A DNA stretch of 64,000 nucleotides from Tectiglobus sp965247245. GTDB lineage: Bacteria > Pseudomonadota > Alphaproteobacteria > Rhizobiales > Hyphomicrobiaceae. Both the position numbers and the translations under genes were made by a program. The DNA is taken from positions 1,612,001 through 1,676,000 of the forward strand of contig CBDFGV010000003.1 of NCBI GenBank assembly GCA_965247245.1, in the 5' to 3' direction. Every line of letters starts with the position of its first letter. The stretch's first letter is position 1. Positions 33,681-42,444 of this stretch are shown here, piece after piece. The notes beneath the pieces are model-generated. The model ran no database searches and had not been told where the DNA came from. It saw only the letters and a program-made list of their open reading frames with translations.

Positions 33681-34761
33681 AGCCTACCGACCGGCTATCC
33701 AACGCCACAACGCGGATCAGTGCCCAGACAGCCGTCCCAGGCGCCAACCCAAGGCGCTCGACAGAAGCGCGCGTCAGCAATGAGCGCACTACGCCTGCAC
33801 CAATATCAATACCGGCATCGACGTAGGGTCCATCGCGCGCCACCAGCTCTGTAATCACACCGGGGATACGATTGGCAATCGAGGTATCTTTCGGTTCGGT
33901 CAGTGCGATCGCAACGTCTCTGGCCCGCAGGCGAACGCGCACGTCACGACCGATCTCGGCATCAATGATCGGGACGCTTAGATGGTGTTGCCCAACGCTC
34001 AGCCGAGTTAGCGCATTACGCTCGTCGTGATCAGCAATCTCGCAAGCCAGGACAGACCCGGCTTCGTAGCGTCCAATCAGCGGACTAAGCTCCGGGTCGG
34101 ATGCCAGCTCCAACAACGGACCGTGTTTGGCAATCCGGCCCTGATCAACAACGACGAGATAGTCTGCCAACCGCATGACCTCGTTGAAATCATGACTGAT
34201 GTAAACAATCGGGATCTTCAATTCATCACGCAGGCGCTCAATGTATGGCAAAAGCTCAGCCTTGCGCGGCGGATCAAGCGAAGAGAGCGGCTCATCCATC
34301 AGCAGGATCGACGGCTGTGCCAACAACGCCCGTCCGATTGCCACACGTTGACGTTCACCACCGGACAATCTGTGCGGACGGCGTTGCAGCAGGTCTTCCA
34401 GACCCAGGAGTTCTATCGCCTGCTTCGGCTCGATGAACGGCACAACGCTTGCGCGCTTATAGCCGTAGAGCAGATTTGACTGCACCCGCATGTGAGGGAA
34501 CAGGCGACTATCCTGAAACACAAACCCGATCCGGCGCTTTTCGATCGGAAGGTTCTTGCCGGCCGCATGATCGAGAAAAGTCTCACCATTGATGATTACT
34601 CGGCCACGAGAGACGTCGCGTCCTCCGGCGACAACCTCGACAATCGTCGATTTGCCGGCACCGCTGCGCCCGAACAAGGCTGTCACACCTTCACCAGGCG
34701 CAGTAAATTGCACGTCAAATTGTGCACCTGGAAGCGCGGCCTGGAATTCAACTTCGATCAT
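33640..34761 (-). CDS. modC: molybdate ABC transporter ATP-binding protein ModC
   Basis: 373 aa. Walker A GRSGAGKST at 31-39, Q-loop VFQDSRLFPHM, signature RLSGGERQRVAIGRALL, Walker B LLMDEPLSSLD and switch HDFNEV. Residues about 290-365 form a TOBE molybdate-binding regulatory domain (VRLRARDVAIALTEPKDTSIANRIPGVI), standard for ModC. It is translationally coupled to modB (4-base overlap). Its 3' end overlaps the convergent ModE-like gene by 41 bases, so the two transcripts are mutually antisense there. Confidence 0.93.
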   Translation of the reverse strand: MIEVEFQAALPGAQFDVQFTAPGEGVTALFGRSGAGKSTIVEVVAGGRDVSRGRVIINGETFLDHAAGKNLPIEKRRIGFVFQDSRLFPHMRVQSNLLYGYKRASVVPFIEPKQAIELLGLEDLLQRRPHRLSGGERQRVAIGRALLAQPSILLMDEPLSSLDPPRKAELLPYIERLRDELKIPIVYISHDFNEVMRLADYLVVVDQGRIAKHGPLLELASDPELSPLIGRYEAGSVLACEIADHDERNALTRLSVGQHHLSVPIIDAEIGRDVRVRLRARDVAIALTEPKDTSIANRIPGVITELVARDGPYVDAGIDIGAGVVRSLLTRASVERLGLAPGTAVWALIRVVALDSRSVGFRRLPRPEDRDRS

Positions 34762-35459
34762 CGCCCGTACACCATGGTCCGGGTTCGCTGTTCGACGAAC
34801 TCCGACAACGCCAAAGCCACCAGCGCAAGCAGTGACGAGAGCACGACAAGCCGCATCGCGAGCGCATCCCCTCCCGGCGTCTGAATGGCCGTATAGATCG
34901 CGAGCGGCAAGGTCCGCGTCTCACCAGCGACATTGCTGGCAAACGTGATCGTCGCGCCGAATTCACCAAGACTCGCGGCGTAGGCCATGACGAATCCAGC
35001 CAGAATGCCGGGCAGCATCAACGGCAACGTCACCGTCATGAAGACATCGAGACGCGACGCCCCAAGCGTACGGGCAGCAAACTGCAATCCGGGATCGATG
35101 GCCTCGAGCGACAGCCGCATGGCCCGGACCATGAGTGGAAACGACATAACGGCGGCAGCCAACACAGCACCGGCAGTCGTGAAGACCAAACGTATACCGA
35201 AGACATCATTCAAGAAGCTGCCTGCGGGTCCGCGCACACCAAAAACCAAAAGCAGGAGATAGCCGATCACCACCGCAGGCAGGACGAGCGGCGCGTAGAC
35301 AATGACATTCAACACGGTCCGCCCGAACCAGCCGAGGCGATCAAGCAACCACGCAGCTGCTATAGCAATCGGCAAGCTCACCAGCGATGCCATCACGGCG
35401 ATCTTGAGGCTGAGAAGCAGGGCCTCGCCTTCTGCTGCGCCGAATTCAAAGAGGGTCAT
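34758..35459 (-). CDS. modB: molybdate ABC transporter permease ModB
   Basis: 233-aa inner-membrane protein with about five TM helices. The EAA-type coupling loop reads AARTLGASRLDVFMTVTLPLMLPGILAGFVMAYAASLGEFG, a close match to ModB. It overlaps modA and modC by four bases each, giving a tightly coupled modA-modB-modC operon. Confidence 0.92.
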   Translation of the reverse strand: MTLFEFGAAEGEALLLSLKIAVMASLVSLPIAIAAAWLLDRLGWFGRTVLNVIVYAPLVLPAVVIGYLLLLVFGVRGPAGSFLNDVFGIRLVFTTAGAVLAAAVMSFPLMVRAMRLSLEAIDPGLQFAARTLGASRLDVFMTVTLPLMLPGILAGFVMAYAASLGEFGATITFASNVAGETRTLPLAIYTAIQTPGGDALAMRLVVLSSLLALVALALSEFVEQRTRTMVYGR

Positions 35460-36211
35460 TGGACGCCAAACCCGTACTGTCGAAATATTCGACCTGCCGC
35501 CGGTCCGATGACAAAGCGATAGACAGCGTCCACCGCCGCATCATCTTTGCCCGCCAGTCGCGCCACCGGGTAAACAATGTTAGGGCTGGCTTCCTGCGGA
35601 AACTCACCGGCCACGGTTACTGTCTGCGACGCCCGCGCATCTGTCGCGTAGACCATCCCTGCCACGGCCTCGCCTCGCTCAACCAGGGCCAACGCCGCAC
35701 GTGTATCAAGTGCCGTCGCCAAACGTTGGCGGACGACCGGCCAAACACCGAGCGCCTTCAGTGCAGCCATCGCATACTTGCCGACCGGAACATGGGCAGG
35801 ATCGCCAACCGCGATGCGCCCTCTCCCAAGCTGCGTCAGCCATTTGCCATCAGCCGCGATGTCAAGCTTGGCAGTCTGACCATTGGGCACTACCAGAACA
35901 AGATTGTTTATCAGAAGCTGCCGCCATGAGGATCGGTCCACCAATTTGCGGTCTGCGAGATACGCCATCCAATCCTCGTCGGCGGATAGGAAAATATCGG
36001 CACCAGCGCCGGCCTCGATCTGCCGAGCGAGCGTAGATGACCCTGCCAGAACCAGCTTGATACGATGCTCCGATTTCTGCGCGAAGGCCTCCGCGACCGC
36101 AGCCATCGCATCGGACAGACTTGCAGCGGCAAACACCTTTACATCACGCGCCTGCGCCATCGCGACCGTAGCGATCAGCACGGACACAAAACACACCAGC
36201 CGCAGCAGCAT
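35456..36211 (-). CDS. modA: molybdate-binding periplasmic protein ModA
   Basis: 251 aa from the ATG at 36211, which has AGGAG four bases upstream; the frame is open to 36298 but those codons cover the control region. A Sec signal peptide ends at AQA (about residue 21). The mature start VKVFAAASLSDAM and AGSSTLARQIEAGAGADIFLSAD are the molybdate-contacting regions of ModA, and VYATDARAS closes the site. First gene of the mod operon, transcribed away from the sulfur dioxygenase-like gene. Confidence 0.92.
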   Translation of the reverse strand: MLLRLVCFVSVLIATVAMAQARDVKVFAAASLSDAMAAVAEAFAQKSEHRIKLVLAGSSTLARQIEAGAGADIFLSADEDWMAYLADRKLVDRSSWRQLLINNLVLVVPNGQTAKLDIAADGKWLTQLGRGRIAVGDPAHVPVGKYAMAALKALGVWPVVRQRLATALDTRAALALVERGEAVAGMVYATDARASQTVTVAGEFPQEASPNIVYPVARLAGKDDAAVDAVYRFVIGPAAGRIFRQYGFGVQ

Positions 36212-36218
36212 CCCCACT

Positions 36219-36248
36219 CCTATATACATATGGATACAGGAGTGTATC
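36219..36248 (-). promoter_or_regulatory. overlapping palindromes over the modA ribosome site (candidate ModE-type operator)
   Basis: A 22-base imperfect palindrome at 36219-36240 (CCT..AGG ends, CATATG centre, 18 of 22 positions symmetric, TATATA-like half) covers the modA Shine-Dalgarno. A second, perfect 6-4-6 palindrome, GATACA-GGAG-TGTATC, overlaps it at 36233-36248. TATAT-rich palindromes are typical of ModE sites. The ModE-like protein encoded at the far end of the same operon is the obvious candidate repressor. Confidence 0.4.
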
Positions 36249-36452
36249 GACGATCGTGAAAATCGTCCAGGCGACACCTTTTCATTCTTAAAATTCAAAC
36301 AATATGAGTATGAGATTGCTCAAATCTCCGCTTTCGCGAAATTCAATTGTGTTGATCGTGAATTGTGGTTTGATGGCACGAACAAACTGAAACTAGGTCC
36401 AAGTGTTCGCCGCAAGCCCTGGACGACCTGGACCCAAACACCGGAGGTAACC

Positions 36453-37346
36453 ATGGCAGATAGCAGCATTACGGTAGATCTCGCTGTTGTTCCGGAGGTC
36501 AAACCTTTCGTTGATGGTGCTTCCAATACGATCTCATACGTCGTGAAGGATCCTGGCTCTTCATCTTGTGCCGTCATTGATGCGGTTATGGACATTGATT
36601 ATTCAGCCGGCCGACTGACCTACGAGTCGGCGGACGCCATGATCGACTACATCAAGACAAATGATCTCAAACTGGAATGGCTGATCGAAACCCATGCCCA
36701 TGCCGACCATCTGTCCGGTGCCCCCTATATCCAGGAAAAGCTGGGCGGCAAGATCGGCATCGGTGCCGGAATTATCCAGATCCAGGAAGAGTTCGGCAAG
36801 ATCTTCAACGAGGGCACCGAATTCCAGCGCGATGGCAGTCAGTTCGACCGGCTGTTTGAAGATGGAGACACATATTCAGTCGGCACAATGATGGTCACGA
36901 CCATGCACACACCAGGGCACACGCCAGCCTGCATGGTGCATATCATGGGAAATGCGGCCTTCGTTGGTGACACGCTCTTTATGCCGGACGGCGGTACGGC
37001 CCGCGCCGATTTTCCTGGCGGTGATGCTCGCCAACTCTACCAATCGATCAAGCGGGTGCTTGCTCTGCCACCTGCGATGCGTCTGTTTATGTGCCATGAC
37101 TACGGACCAGGCGGTCGTGACATCGAATGGGAAACAACAGTTGCTGAAGAGCGCGCCAACAACATTCACGTCAAAGACGGCGTCAGTGAAGACGAGTTCG
37201 TGGCGCTACGAGAGACACGTGATAAGAAGCTTTCAATGCCGCGACTGATCATCCCGTCTTTGCAGGCCAATATTCGCGCCGGTCGCCTGCCGGAGCCGGA
37301 CGAAAGCGGCAAACGCTACTTCAAGGTCCCGATCAACCAGCTCTGA
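36453..37346 (+). CDS. MBL-fold hydrolase, persulfide dioxygenase (ETHE1/BLH)-like
   Basis: 297 aa from the ATG at 36453 with GGAGG five bases upstream; a much longer frame upstream is antisense to modA and is discarded. The metal motif THAHADHLSGAPY (about 70-82), TPGHTPACMVH and VGDTLFMPDGGTARADFPGGDARQLYQSI are those of ETHE1-like dioxygenases, which bind one iron and oxidise glutathione persulfide to sulfite. Members also include metal-dependent hydrolases. It is divergent from modA. A link to sulfur handling for molybdenum-cofactor enzymes is possible but not shown. Confidence 0.85.
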   Translation: MADSSITVDLAVVPEVKPFVDGASNTISYVVKDPGSSSCAVIDAVMDIDYSAGRLTYESADAMIDYIKTNDLKLEWLIETHAHADHLSGAPYIQEKLGGKIGIGAGIIQIQEEFGKIFNEGTEFQRDGSQFDRLFEDGDTYSVGTMMVTTMHTPGHTPACMVHIMGNAAFVGDTLFMPDGGTARADFPGGDARQLYQSIKRVLALPPAMRLFMCHDYGPGGRDIEWETTVAEERANNIHVKDGVSEDEFVALRETRDKKLSMPRLIIPSLQANIRAGRLPEPDESGKRYFKVPINQL

Positions 37347-37492
37347 CGCGGCCTTTCAACAAGTGCAAAACGCGCAACGCTTGGTCGTGGTGCTCTTCCC
37401 TGCTAGGGTAGGGCACCTCAACAAATCCTGTTCGGCTGCCCGGATCCTGTCGTTAGATTGTGTGGCGCGGCCAGTATCATAAGGGCATTGGG

Positions 37493-38356
37493 ATGAACCA
37501 ATTGAGCTACGAGCGTCCAACGTCTCTGGCAGAGGCGCAGCACGCTCTATCCAAGCCGGGTGCAAGACCACTGGCCGGTGGCACTGACCTGATTGTCCAG
37601 CTGCGCGAGAGACGCCGCGAAGCCGACGTTCTTGTCGATCTGAAGCACGTCGTTGAGTTGCGCGAGATCAGCGAAACGGCGGATGGTGGATTGTCCATTG
37701 GTCCATCCGTCTCGGCAACTGACCTGCTCCGCGATGGCCGGATACCGGAACGCTATCCGGCGTTAGCCGTATCTCTTGGCATGATCGGCAGCCGCCAGAT
37801 CCAGAACCGCGGCACGCTCGGTGGCAACGTATGCAATGCCGCTCCGTCCGCTGATGCCGTTCCGCCACTGATCTGTTACGGCGCAAAATGCCACCTGACT
37901 GGCCCAAGTGGCGAACGCACAATCGCTATCGAAGAGCTGTTCAAGGGGCCGGGCCGCACCAACCTCGCAGAAGGTGAGATTTTGGTTCGCATTGAACTAC
38001 CAGCAGCACCACAAAAATCAGCTGCGCATTACATACGGTTTACGCCGCGCCGCGAAATGGACATCGCCGTCGTTGGATCGGGTGCATGGATTGCGCTCGA
38101 CGACAGCAATAGGGTCACTGCGGCACGCATCGCACTCGCATCCGTTGCACCGACACCCATCCGTTCCTGCAGCGCTGAGGCCGCACTCCTCAATCAGCCC
38201 GCCAATAGCGAAACGTTCGCGAAGGCAGCAGTCGCTGCAAAGGATGATGTCACCCCAATTTCTGACACCCGAGGCTCAGCTGATTACCGCAAGAGCCTTG
38301 TCGAGACTCTGACACGCCGAGCCCTTGAAGCCTGCGCCGCGCAAATCCAAAGCTGA
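37493..38356 (+). CDS. molybdenum hydroxylase FAD subunit (CoxM/XdhB-like)
   Basis: 287 aa from the ATG at 37493 (AAGGG seven bases upstream). The FAD pyrophosphate loop LAGGTDLIVQLRE (about 25-37) and the second loop SRQIQNRGTLGGNVCNAAPSAD (about 100-121) are typical of the medium subunit of xanthine dehydrogenase/CO dehydrogenase enzymes. No extra 4Fe-4S insertion is visible, unlike 4-hydroxybenzoyl-CoA reductase. First gene of an M-S-L operon. Confidence 0.9.
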   Translation: MNQLSYERPTSLAEAQHALSKPGARPLAGGTDLIVQLRERRREADVLVDLKHVVELREISETADGGLSIGPSVSATDLLRDGRIPERYPALAVSLGMIGSRQIQNRGTLGGNVCNAAPSADAVPPLICYGAKCHLTGPSGERTIAIEELFKGPGRTNLAEGEILVRIELPAAPQKSAAHYIRFTPRREMDIAVVGSGAWIALDDSNRVTAARIALASVAPTPIRSCSAEAALLNQPANSETFAKAAVAAKDDVTPISDTRGSADYRKSLVETLTRRALEACAAQIQS

Positions 38357-38362
38357 GTTGTT

Positions 38363-38836
38363 ATGAAAAAGATACCTGTCGAATGCCGTGTCAACGGCGA
38401 GGAGCAAGTCTGCCTCGTCGATCCTCGCGACACCCTCCTAGAGTTATTGCGTGACCGGCTGGAGCTGACTGGCACGAAAGAAGGTTGCAGCAACGGCAAC
38501 TGTGGCGCCTGCACCGTGCTGGTCGATGGTGATGCCGTTTGCGCATGCTTGATGATGGCAACTGAAGCACCCGGTCACGAGATCACGACCATTGAAGGCC
38601 TAGCTGACAAAGACGGCCTTCACGCCATCCAAACAGCATTGGTCGAACAAGGCGGAACCCAGTGTGGCTTCTGCACACCCGGCATTGCGCTCTCGGCGGC
38701 CGCCCTGCTCAGGGAAAAGCCAAAGCCGAGCGACGACGAAATCCGCCACGCCATCGCCGGCAACATCTGCCGCTGCACCGGTTACGACAAAATTGTGCGC
38801 GCGATATCTGACGCCGCCAACCGTGCGGGAGCCTAA
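38363..38836 (+). CDS. molybdenum hydroxylase 2Fe-2S subunit (CoxS/XdhC-like)
   Basis: 157 aa with two 2Fe-2S sites. The plant-type cluster is Cys42, Cys47, Cys50, Cys62; the second cluster is Cys101, Cys104, Cys136, Cys138 (CGFC ... CRC). Spacing is canonical, so both clusters should form. It lies six bases after the FAD subunit gene and four bases before the large-subunit gene. Confidence 0.93.
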   Translation: MKKIPVECRVNGEEQVCLVDPRDTLLELLRDRLELTGTKEGCSNGNCGACTVLVDGDAVCACLMMATEAPGHEITTIEGLADKDGLHAIQTALVEQGGTQCGFCTPGIALSAAALLREKPKPSDDEIRHAIAGNICRCTGYDKIVRAISDAANRAGA

Positions 38837-38840
38837 GCCC

Positions 38841-41123
38841 ATGACTGTTGCCCATCCCACGCATGCAGCGGAGCAAAAACTCGACTCGATCGGCCAGCGC
38901 ATTTCACGTGTTGATGGCCGCGAACGCACCACCGGAGAAGCGATCTATCCTGCCGACCTTCATTTGCAGGGCATGCTGCACGCGAAGATTCTGCGCAGTC
39001 CACATGCCCATGCCAAGATTCTTGCAATCGACACATCGAAGGCGCTGGCCCTGCCAGGTGTCCACGCCGTTGTCACGGCGGCTGACTTCACGGACCTCCC
39101 AGTCGGCTCATCTATCCCGATGGGCGAGACCGGCTACGACATGTGGATGGTCGCGCAAATCAACATGGCACGCCAAAAGGTTCATTGGTACGGACAGCCG
39201 GTTGCAGCGGTTGCAGCCGTTGACGTGCACACGGCAACGCAAGCCATCAGTCTGATCGAGGTTGACTACGAGGTCTACCGACCAGCGATTACAATGGACG
39301 ACGCACGTGCCGACGGCGCCCCGGTGCTGCATGACCACGTCTTCACAGCCGGCCTCGAACAAACACCTAGGCAGCCGTCCAATGTTTGCTCGCGCACCAT
39401 CATTGACAACGGTGATGTTCAGAACGCGCTGGCGAACGCAGATAAGTCAGCAACTATTTCCGTCCGTGTCGACACCTCGCATCAGGGCTACATCGAACCG
39501 CAAGCGACAGTTGCCAACGTCGACAGCAACGGCTTTGTCACGGTGTGGGCCTCCACGCAGGGCCAACACACGACCGAGCTCATGACCGCCCGCATCCTCG
39601 GCATCCCACAATCCAAGCTCAAGGTCATTCCGCTCGAAATCGGCGGCGGCTTTGGCGGCAAGATTTCCACCCATGGCGAGCCAATTGCAGCCAAGCTCTC
39701 AGAGTTAAGCCGCCGACCAGTCAAGCTCGTCCTATCGCGCGAAGAAGTGCTGCAAGGCGGCAGCGGCCCCACCGCTGGCATGCACGTAACAATGAATGTT
39801 GCAGCCAACGCTGACGGCAAGCTGCAAGCCGTTAAGGGCGTCTATCACGTCGATACCGGCGGGCTGCCCGGCATGGGACCGTCGCTCGTGATGCAGGCAG
39901 CTGGCGCCCTTTATCAAACCGAAACACTGCATCTTGAAGGTTACGACGTCACGACCAACAAGCCGCGCACCGAAGCCTATCGCGGCCCGGGCGGCATTCA
40001 GGCCTACTTCGGCATGGAGCAGGCCATGGACATGCTCTGCCAGGAACTCGACATGGATCCGCTCGAGTTCCGCAAGCGCAATGCCTCGACAACCGGCAGC
40101 CGCATGCCCATCGGCACACCATTTCCGTCTATTGGTCTGACCAGCATTCTCGACCAAGTCGGCGAACATGCATGCTGGACCGACCCACTCGGAGAAGGTG
40201 AATTCCCACGCGGTCGCGGCCTCGCTGTTGGTTACTGGCGCGGCACCTCGATGACGTCGGCGTGTCACATCTCAATCGTTGGTGATGGCCGCCCCATGTT
40301 GACTATGGGAGCCGTCGATCTATCGGGCACGCGCACCACTATGGCCCAGGTCGCCGCCGAACAGTTCGGAATGTCGGTCGATGACGTCTTCGTCCAGATG
40401 GGTGACTCCAAATCTGTCGGCTACAGCGATGGTGCCGCCGGCAGCCGCGTCGCGCGCACCATGACCGCTGCTGTCGTCGAAGCATCAGATGACGCTCTAG
40501 CTCAGTTACGGCAACGCGCTGCGGAAGTCCTACAGGCCAATCCAAATGACCTCGAGTACGACAAGGGCGTTTTCAAATCATCGACCGGCGGCGCATCAAT
40601 CTCACTTGCAGATTTGATGCAGGCAACTCTGACACAGGGCGCCATCGTCGGACGGGGCACGTCCGTCAAACTACCACTCGGCGTCGAAGTCGGCGCACAT
40701 GTTTGTGATGTGGAAGTCGACACCAACACCGGTCTTGTCTCTGTTCTGCGCTACACCGCATTCCAGGACGTCGGTCGCGCTCTGAACCCGACAGCTGTTG
40801 AGGGCCAGATGCAGGGCAGCGTTGTCCAGGGTCTAGGATGGGCTCTCATGGAGCACATCGATTATGGCCCCGATGGTCGCGCCCGTAACGCGAGCATGCT
40901 GGACTACCGCATGCCGACCGCGCTCGACGTGCCACCGATTGACTGCGTCATCTTGGAAACCCCGGTGCCTGAGGTGCCTTACGGTGTTCGCGGTGTCGGT
41001 GAAGTTCCGATTGTCCCCGTCGCCGGCTGCATCGCCAACGCTGTTGCTCGTGCAATCGGCGTTCGCGTGACGTCAATGCCAATGACACCGGAGCGTGTAC
41101 TTGCAGCGATTAACTCTCGCTAG
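38841..41123 (+). CDS. molybdenum hydroxylase large subunit (CoxL/XdhA family, AYRGPG type)
   Basis: 760 aa from the ATG at 38841; an overlapping longer frame is rejected. Typical segments are GFGGK (GGGFGGKISTHGEP), the active-site loop EAYRGPGGIQ near residue 379 and the catalytic Glu near 720 (GVRGVGEVPIVP). Real aerobic CO dehydrogenases have AYRCSFR with a Cys ligand to copper, which is missing, so this is not a form I CODH. It should hydroxylate an N-heterocycle, aldehyde or similar compound of unknown identity, using Mo supplied by ModABC. Confidence 0.88.
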   Translation: MTVAHPTHAAEQKLDSIGQRISRVDGRERTTGEAIYPADLHLQGMLHAKILRSPHAHAKILAIDTSKALALPGVHAVVTAADFTDLPVGSSIPMGETGYDMWMVAQINMARQKVHWYGQPVAAVAAVDVHTATQAISLIEVDYEVYRPAITMDDARADGAPVLHDHVFTAGLEQTPRQPSNVCSRTIIDNGDVQNALANADKSATISVRVDTSHQGYIEPQATVANVDSNGFVTVWASTQGQHTTELMTARILGIPQSKLKVIPLEIGGGFGGKISTHGEPIAAKLSELSRRPVKLVLSREEVLQGGSGPTAGMHVTMNVAANADGKLQAVKGVYHVDTGGLPGMGPSLVMQAAGALYQTETLHLEGYDVTTNKPRTEAYRGPGGIQAYFGMEQAMDMLCQELDMDPLEFRKRNASTTGSRMPIGTPFPSIGLTSILDQVGEHACWTDPLGEGEFPRGRGLAVGYWRGTSMTSACHISIVGDGRPMLTMGAVDLSGTRTTMAQVAAEQFGMSVDDVFVQMGDSKSVGYSDGAAGSRVARTMTAAVVEASDDALAQLRQRAAEVLQANPNDLEYDKGVFKSSTGGASISLADLMQATLTQGAIVGRGTSVKLPLGVEVGAHVCDVEVDTNTGLVSVLRYTAFQDVGRALNPTAVEGQMQGSVVQGLGWALMEHIDYGPDGRARNASMLDYRMPTALDVPPIDCVILETPVPEVPYGVRGVGEVPIVPVAGCIANAVARAIGVRVTSMPMTPERVLAAINSR

Positions 41124-41162
41124 AACTGCATTTCGGCTAACCAATTTGCTTGTCCACAGAGT

Positions 41163-41185
41163 AATTTGTTCGACAAATTGTCGAA
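41163..41185. promoter_or_regulatory. two overlapping perfect palindromes upstream of the RND operon
   Basis: AATTTGT-TCG-ACAAATT (41163-41179) and TTCGACA-AAT-TGTCGAA (41169-41185) overlap by eleven bases, about 100 bases before the membrane-fusion gene. A TATAAA at 41210-41215 could be part of the promoter. Overlapping symmetric sites of this size suit a TetR- or MarR-type dimer pair, yet no such regulator is encoded in the neighbourhood. Confidence 0.5.
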
Positions 41186-41280
41186 GTACACTTACCACTA
41201 CGGCTTGATTATAAAGGCGCCGTCGCCCATCTACACACGATGTCGCGTTCCGCGCTGCCATTGGCCTACAGGCGAACCGA

Positions 41281-42429
41281 ATGAAATACTTGAACCAAGC
41301 GCTCCTGCTGTCGCTCGCATTCTTGTTTGCTGGCAGCACACTCGCACTCGCTCAGGGGCGGGCAGCGAAGGTTATTGTGGACGTCGCAGCAAAACGCGAA
41401 GTTCGCGATACCCAACCCGTTATCGGACAACTCGTAGCGACCCGGCGCGCTGACATCGCAACGCGCACAGCCGGCGTGATTGAACAGGTGACCTTCGAGG
41501 TTGGTGATCGCATCGCCCGTGGGCAATCTCTTGTTCAATTGGATAGTAGCCGTATTGCAATCGAGAAAGAGGCAGCCAAGGCATCCCTTGAAGTGGCCAA
41601 GGCAGGTCTCGATGTCGCCGACGCGAAAGTCAAACTTGCAGAGATTGCGTTCCAACGACAAGACGGACTGAAAAGCTCGACCGCGTTCTCGCGTAGCCGC
41701 TACGACGATCTCAAGCAGGCTGCGGTTCAGGCACGCAGCGAGCGCGCCCAGGCCGAAGCGCAAATGCATAGCGCCAAATCGAACCTCAATCGTGCCGAGT
41801 ACGACCTCAAGCACTCCAAGATTATGGCGCCATTTGATGGCGTAGTGATCGCGCGTCAGGCACAGCCTGGTCAGTACATGGCACCGGGCGGCACAGTTGC
41901 AACGCTCCTCGATGTCACAAATCTCGAAATCGAGGCCGACGTGCCAAGCAACATGGCGCGCGGGCTAAAGGTCGGCGACACACTCACAGCCGTAATGGAA
42001 GGTGGTGCTCGCCAGACGGTCACTGTGCGCACGACAATTCCTGTTCAGAACGTATCGACAAGAACACGACCGGTTCGGTTCACAGCAAAACTCGACAAAC
42101 TCAAAGCTGGTCACATTGCTATCGGAAGTTCGGTAACACTCCAGATCCCGGTGAGTGCGCCACGAACAGTCGTATCCGTTCCGAAAGATGCTCTGCTGCA
42201 GGGCGGCGGCGGTTGGATCGTCTACGTTGTCAAGGACAACAAGGCGATGCCCCGACCTGTCAAGATTGGGCAGGCGGTTCAGGATCGCATCGAGATTAAA
42301 TCGGGCGTGGCTGCGGGCGACAAAGTCGTCATCCGAGGCAACGAAAGACTGCGCCCGGGCCAGTCAGTGCGACCACAGCAGGTGAATGCCAAACCAGCTA
42401 ACGCGGCAACAGCTGCCAAACGCGGCTAA
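41281..42429 (+). CDS. RND efflux periplasmic adaptor (membrane-fusion protein)
   Basis: 382 aa with a signal peptide (cleavage near ALAQ, residue 24). Lipoyl-like halves ATRTAGVIEQVTFEVGDRIARGQSLVQLDSS and KIMAPFDGVVIARQAQPGQYMAPGGT flank an alpha-helical hairpin at about 95-175 rich in Ala, Lys and Glu. The C-terminal beta-barrel and MP domains end in a Pro/Ala tail. It bridges the RND pump to an outer-membrane channel. It is followed 15 bases later by the pump gene; no TolC-type gene is present. Confidence 0.92.
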   Translation: MKYLNQALLLSLAFLFAGSTLALAQGRAAKVIVDVAAKREVRDTQPVIGQLVATRRADIATRTAGVIEQVTFEVGDRIARGQSLVQLDSSRIAIEKEAAKASLEVAKAGLDVADAKVKLAEIAFQRQDGLKSSTAFSRSRYDDLKQAAVQARSERAQAEAQMHSAKSNLNRAEYDLKHSKIMAPFDGVVIARQAQPGQYMAPGGTVATLLDVTNLEIEADVPSNMARGLKVGDTLTAVMEGGARQTVTVRTTIPVQNVSTRTRPVRFTAKLDKLKAGHIAIGSSVTLQIPVSAPRTVVSVPKDALLQGGGGWIVYVVKDNKAMPRPVKIGQAVQDRIEIKSGVAAGDKVVIRGNERLRPGQSVRPQQVNAKPANAATAAKRG

Positions 42430-42444
42430 GCGGGGAACGCGGGC

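Noticed and set aside
35883..36452. N-terminal extension of the sulfur dioxygenase-like protein
   Set aside because: The extra 190 codons run antisense through modA and its control region; a strong ribosome site precedes the ATG at 36453.
37493..41123. Aerobic carbon monoxide dehydrogenase
   Set aside because: The AYRCSFR active-site motif is replaced by AYRGPG, so the copper-binding Cys is missing.
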